The notes under the pieces: generated by a model | What the model was told of the DNA's origin: nothing | Seen by the model: only the letters and a program-made list of their open reading frames with translations | Database searches by the model: none | Source of the DNA: Primula veris | Taxonomy: Eukaryota; Streptophyta; Magnoliopsida; Ericales; Primulaceae | Reading direction: 5' to 3' | Assembly: GCA_963682055.1 (NCBI GenBank) | Contig: OY821749.1 | Span: 19,790,631-19,854,630 of the forward strand | DNA length: 64,000 nt | Position numbers and translations under genes: made by a program | Shown here: positions 59,441 through 64,000 of the stretch, piece by piece | How positions within the stretch are numbered: the first letter of the stretch is position 1 | Layout of the letters: each line of letters starts with the position of its first letter

Positions 59441-60805
59441 TTATTAGTTTATCAGTCTGGATCTGCTTGTTTATTTTTCCTATATAGGAAGAGTTAGAAA
59501 CTTTTACCTTAATTAGTCTACCGTTTTTGCAGTCTCTATAATTCGGCTTATTTGCTTAGAATGCAGCTAAAGGATATAGGTATTTACTAATTCGATCAAG
59601 CTTCTACTTGAGTTATGTAGTGCAGTTAAGAGCTAGTTCTTGTCACTGATATCTATTTATTGTTGAAAATTGATTATCATTCAAAGTTATCCAGGTAGGT
59701 ACATTGTGACCTGTCAATGTTAATTGTGTAAGTTGGGGTGCCCTTATTCGCATTTGGTGACATTTTGTGGTTGTTTTCTTCCTAAATTGTGTACGAGAAA
59801 TCGATTTTACCCGATACGTAGCTCGGTTTTAGGAGACAAGTATCACAAGAACTTGGTCGTAATTTGGTTTCACTGTATTAAAAAATAAGGATAAATCCTA
59901 TACTTCACCAGTTAATTTATAGCTATGTTTAATACTTTTAAGCTTTGGCCTTCATATGCTGCTTCTCACTTGCGTACCATGACAAACAGAAACCCTTTTA
60001 ACCTTTTGAGTGATGCTTACTGGATTACATACATTTATACTTGTTATATCTAGCTCAACTATTTCTTCGTAACTTTGATATGTGCGCTGGCTTGAATTTT
60101 TGATGGCATGATATGTTAAGCTTTTACCAGTGAAAAGTTTTAGCTTATGTTTTTGGAGGTTAAATAGCACCACCATTTATAGTTTTATTGGTGTAGAGAA
60201 TGTTGAGATATTGATGGTCGTAGCCATTTTATTATAAACTCGTTGTTTCTCTATCAACAGACTTGATGTTAAGTTTTTATTTTCTTTTTGCGTTTATATA
60301 AGATCCATATTTTACATATGATGTGGTGTAAACTGGTTAAAATGTTTAACATAGTGGTATGGGTTGCCCCCTCGTCTGTGGATATAAAAGCATCCCCTGG
60401 ACATTATCTTTATTGTTCTAACGTATGCACCATATACCAATTATAGCATCTTGAAGGATCGTGGGTAAAATAGAGTATATTAGAATTGTTGCGTCACTTT
60501 AAGGGACGATCTGTATCAAAAGTGTTACACCCCAAATGCTGTAATAGGAATTTGATGTATAATTTAAAGTTTTTAGCTATAAAGACCAAAAAACTGCTAA
60601 GGGCGTCGAGAGAAGGTCGCTAGTAGGAAGATTCTGAAAAATGAGGAATATGATGAAAGGAAAGGCCAAATAATGAAATTTCTTCTCAGTTTACCGTGGT
60701 GTAACTGTATCTACTTGTGCCTCCATTACAGGAAAGGGTTTCATTCAATCGTATTGAAACTTCTGTCAATAGCTTTGCAAGGGGTTCACAGTAAGGCATA
60801 AAGAA
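59441..60805 (+). other. Remainder of the presumed leader intron and 5' UTR
   Basis: No element or ORF could be supported. The last stretch (about 60732-60805) is the presumed exon piece containing the 5' UTR immediately before the ATG. Confidence 0.4.
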
Positions 60806-63546
60806 ATGGATCATGGTCGCTATGGTCGCCAGCAAGGATGGGAAAATAACAGCGTAATTGTGGTTTTCTCTTTAAATCACCATTTTTCGGATGATATACA
60901 AGAAATAGGGATCATGCGATTAACAGTTTTTTTCCTGATCCTTAAAGAACAAATGAAAAAAATCGTGGGACATTATGGTTATGGATGGATTAGCTACTAG
61001 TACCATGACTTTTAGTTGCTGACATGGCTTATTCTGTTAAATCCACAGGCTTTCGATGGATATCGTGCAGTCCATGAGCCAAACTTTCGGTGAGTATTGG
61101 GTAATGCTTGTCAAAATGTTTTTATTTCCGTGGAGTGCTTTGGTTATTGGCTTATTGCAAGTGTATGCTTCAATTACATATTAGTTAGTATGAGTATCAT
61201 ATTCACGTGGTCATAAAGCCTTCTTTACTCAGCTTTTATGATTGTATTTTCATCGTTCTTGCTTGTGAGCAAGTCGTGCTGCTTTCACTATGTTACGACC
61301 TTTTTATCCTTTCTTAAAATTCTTCACCATTTCTTTTAGATAGAGTTGATGACTATTTTATGCATTAAAGTGCCAACCTACAACGGTGAACGGTTGGTAT
61401 ACTGACTTTGCATTTTAAGACGGTTTAGCATACTTAGTCCACCAAATAGGAAAGGGAAAAACATAGGCTAGGGTTAATTAGTTATGGAAACCCATGTATT
61501 TTATAAACTATCATTTCACATATTTCGATTATATAGACTATTCTACCACATACTTTGTTTTTGGTCCCTGTATATGAATATCTTTTAAGTATTGTCTAAA
61601 ATCAAAGAGAAAAACTGTTTGTGTTAGTGTATAAATAAGGGTTTTTTGCACTTTTGTACACCATACTTTTGTCTTTTTGCGATTTTGTACACTGTACTAC
61701 CAGATTATTTAATTAGTACACCATACTACCACTTTTCGGTGATTTTATACACTTCCGTAAAATAATTTCCGCCCACTCGACTTTCACATATTACACCCAT
61801 ATTTTTTCTTCCGTAATATCAGTTGCATAACTTGATCCATGTAGCTTACTGACCTCAAACTTATCATGTTCATTCCATACCACAAAGTAATTATGTGTAA
61901 ATCCGTTTAAATTTTCAAGTCTAGCTTGGACTTTAGGGTGAATGATGAAGTATTTTCTTACGACATATTCTTTTTGGATGGAATTTTTAATTTTATTGGA
62001 CGGAAGTGTATAAAATCACCGAAAAGTGGTAGTATGGTGTACTAATTAAATAATCTGGTAGTATGGTGTACAAAATCGCAAAAAGTCAATAGTATGGTGT
62101 AAAAAAGTGCAAAAAACCCGTATAAATAAAGTCTGTTGTTAGATAAAGTCGCAGAATCTAGAAGGCGTGATAAGTTGATATCTAAAGCTAAAAGAAGCTC
62201 TATTTAATGAGATTAATTTCCCCTCCAGTTGTGTTATGCTCATTTGTTTTTTTCAGGGTTGGTGGTGAATACAATGATAGGAGGTTCGCAGATAATATCC
62301 ATCCCAGGAATGCCTTCCACCAGGACATGCTAGAGAGAGAGAACTATCCACCCTCATCAACAGTTGGTCCCTGGCCTCAAGCAAGGAGGAGAAGCCATGA
62401 AAATGACATTGATAGATTTCAAAACTATGATAAATTTAGGGATGATTACAGAGGTGAAGGAGATTCCCGGGATTATGGGCATGATAGGGATTATTATGAC
62501 TATAGATCTCGTAGCCGTGATAGGGAAAATGATTATGATAGACGCAGTTATGATTCTGATTATGAGAGAGGTAGTAAGAGAGGGAGTGGTTGGAGAAATC
62601 GCGAATCTCGCGATCATCATCTCGAGAAAAGAAGTTCGAGCAGGGGAGTAGATCGGAGTCGTAGTCCTCGAAGACTTGATCGTTCTCGATCTCGGGGACG
62701 TGATGATAAATATAGGTCAAGGTCTCCTAGAGAGAGAAGCCATGGCCGGGATTATCGTGAGGACAGCTATGAGCGATATGAAAGGAGTTATAGGCAAAGA
62801 GACCGTGAAAACTCACATGAGCATCACTCAGGGGTATGCTTGATTTTTGGCTTGTTTGGTTGCAGGGCTGGAATTTCTTAGGTTCATAAAAAGCTAGACT
62901 TATCCAGCTTATAGCTTCTGGCTTTGGCAAGCCAAGATCTATAAAAGCTCAGACTTTTATGCTGTTAACCGAATGCAGCCAAAATTTAAGAAGAATAGCA
63001 AAAAGTCAGCTCAAAAGTTTTAACCGAACAAGGCCTTTTGAATTATTTTGTGCAGTATGTGTCGGTTTTTGAAAGTTTTTTTTTTTTTTTTGAAGATTAG
63101 CTTTTGAAAGTTATATGGTCCTAACAAGTCTTGTTTCCTTGCAGGCCCCATCTGCTACTGTGGTTGTGAGAGGTCTCTCTCAGAAAACAATCGAGGAAGA
63201 TTTACACCAGATTCTTGTAATTCTTCAATTAATAAATTTAGAATGTATTATGGCCATGAGTGTTGGAATTTTTAATCTGTTATTACTGACAGGCCGAGTG
63301 GGGACCCTTTCGCCATGTCCGTGTGATTAAAGAACATGATTCGGGAATATCTCGTGGATTTGCTTTTGTGGATTTCACATCCGTGGTACTAAAATTAACT
63401 CCTCATTTCAGAATATATTGTCTTTTTTTTATATATGTGTTCGATCTAATTGGTGTGGATTATCAGGGAGCTGCACGTGCTTTGATGGATAAAATTGGTG
63501 TTGATGGCCTTGTTGTGGATGGTCGAAGGCTCTTCTTTGAATACAG
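60806..63546 (+). CDS. SUA: SUPPRESSOR OF ABI3-5-like splicing factor (RBM5/10 family), N-terminal part
   Basis: Six exons were read before the coding sequence leaves recognition: 60806-60853, 61049-61089, 62257-62833, 63145-63216, 63293-63385 and 63467-63546 (303 codons plus two bases). The final AG|GTATTG donor shows more exons follow beyond the window. The N terminus MDHGRYGRQQGWENNS matches plant SUA. Exon 3 is an Arg/Ser/Asp/Tyr-rich region (SRSPRRLDRSRSRGRDD). Exons 4-6 build the first RRM, with RNP2-like TVVVRGLS and RNP1-like SRGFAFVDF. Family knowledge: Arabidopsis SUA is a nuclear splicing factor that controls ABI3 alternative splicing; full-length proteins add a RanBP2-type finger, second RRM, OCRE and G-patch domains, not seen here. 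Introns 2 and 3 contain transposon insertions. Confidence 0.93.
61639..62119. mobile_element. 481-bp TIR element with 10-bp target duplication in SUA intron 2
   Basis: Left end GGGTTTTTTGCACTTTTGTA and right end GTGCAAAAAACCC are inverse repeats. Similarity continues about 125 bp inward ('gtacaccatactaccactttt', 'gattttatacacttccg'). GTATAAATAA is duplicated at 61629-61638 and 62120-62129. Long TIRs with a 9-10-bp duplication fit a Mutator-type non-autonomous element. Confidence 0.85.
62849..63036. mobile_element. GTTTGG-family MITE, copy 3
   Basis: Lies in SUA intron 3, starting GGCTTGTTTGGTTGCAG and ending TTAACCGAACAAGGCC, inverse repeats. The body has 'agcttatagctt' and 'aaaagctcagactttt' words like copies 1 and 2. 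Confidence 0.6.
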
Positions 63547-64000
63547 GTATTGATTTTCCTCATAGGGAGTTATAGTGTATCGGTGGTTTACCTTTTAAGC
63601 AATAATATCAAGATGCAATCATGTAGGTCAAAGTTTTAAAATTATATGATGGGGTCGTGCCTCAATGTCTTTAGCTCCGCGTGCCGATTGATCTTTAAGT
63701 ATCTGTATGCACGCAATGGGTTTCCTATTTCTTGGGTTACTGAAGTCTATTAGTACTTTAATAATGAACCATGTCGTAATAGGTTGGCATGCTCAAAATT
63801 CAAATATTACTTTTTTGAGCTGATAGCAGGATATACTCTCTCTCGTGTCCGAGTGTCCTAATTCTGTTTTATTTGAAGAAACACAGTAGAAGTAGAACTT
63901 CCTTACTTGCCCTTCCTCTGAGAGGTGTTTCTTATTATAAATTGAAAATGGGGATGGTTGAATTGAACTGAAACTTTATGTAACTGTCGTCTGTATTCCT
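63547..64000 (+). other. SUA intron continuing to the window edge
   Basis: No further exon of the RRM protein is recognisable; presumed intron 6. Confidence 0.5.

Noticed and set aside
62357..62720. Long overlapping ORFs in SUA exon 3 (both strands)
   Set aside because: These are off-frame readings of the repetitive Arg/Ser/Asp coding region; the frame joining the RRM exons is the real one.
1..64000. tRNA or rRNA genes
   Set aside because: I looked for conserved T-loop and rRNA words and saw none I could support; a covariance-model scan would be decisive.

Overview
The window is nuclear DNA from a flowering plant, most likely a eudicot. The genes are intron-rich with GT-AG splicing, the spacers are long and AT-rich, and the proteins are plant-type. 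I could not settle the family: short Stowaway-like sequences hint at Caryophyllales or asterids, but that is a guess. No organellar or bacterial signal is visible.

Host genes. Five ordinary genes could be traced exon by exon. From the left these are: the 5' half of a type I inositol polyphosphate 5-phosphatase (minus strand, runs off the left edge, ATG at 2143); a complete APRR2-like pseudo-response-regulator/GARP transcription factor of 532 residues (minus, 14275-19076); a complete VPS55 homologue of 139 residues (plus, 30310-31975); a complete phosphoacetylglucosamine mutase of 555 residues (plus, 33456-39542); and the 5' part of a SUPPRESSOR OF ABI3-5 (RBM5/10-like) splicing factor (plus, ATG at 60806, runs off the right edge). 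They act in unrelated processes (phosphoinositide signalling, plastid and pigment regulation, endosomal sorting, UDP-GlcNAc synthesis, pre-mRNA splicing) and are not a cluster.

Mobile DNA. Most of the remaining sequence is transposon-derived. The main object is an apparently intact Mutator-like element at 50520-56910, with 248-bp near-identical terminal inverted repeats, an intronless 886-residue MuDR-type transposase, and a second intact ORF of 445 residues resembling the 'putative plant transposon protein' family. It carries many copies of a palindrome built on CGACCGRTCG, in both TIRs and in an internal array between the two genes. It lies about 250 bp upstream of the likely first exon of the splicing-factor gene.

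Other insertions with readable target-site duplications are a 463-bp hAT derivative (13191-13653), a 2067-bp solo LTR (45457-47523), a 5'-truncated LINE (41479-41737), and three non-autonomous Mutator-like insertions (48677-49058, 57842-58606, 61639-62119). There are also a foldback-like element with a minisatellite core (8715-10522), a Stowaway MITE and hairpin MITEs. A local duplication (about 41.25-43.3 kb versus 47.75-49.15 kb) carries decayed copies of an unrecognised small membrane-protein ORF. Each copy acts as the empty-site control for insertions in the other.
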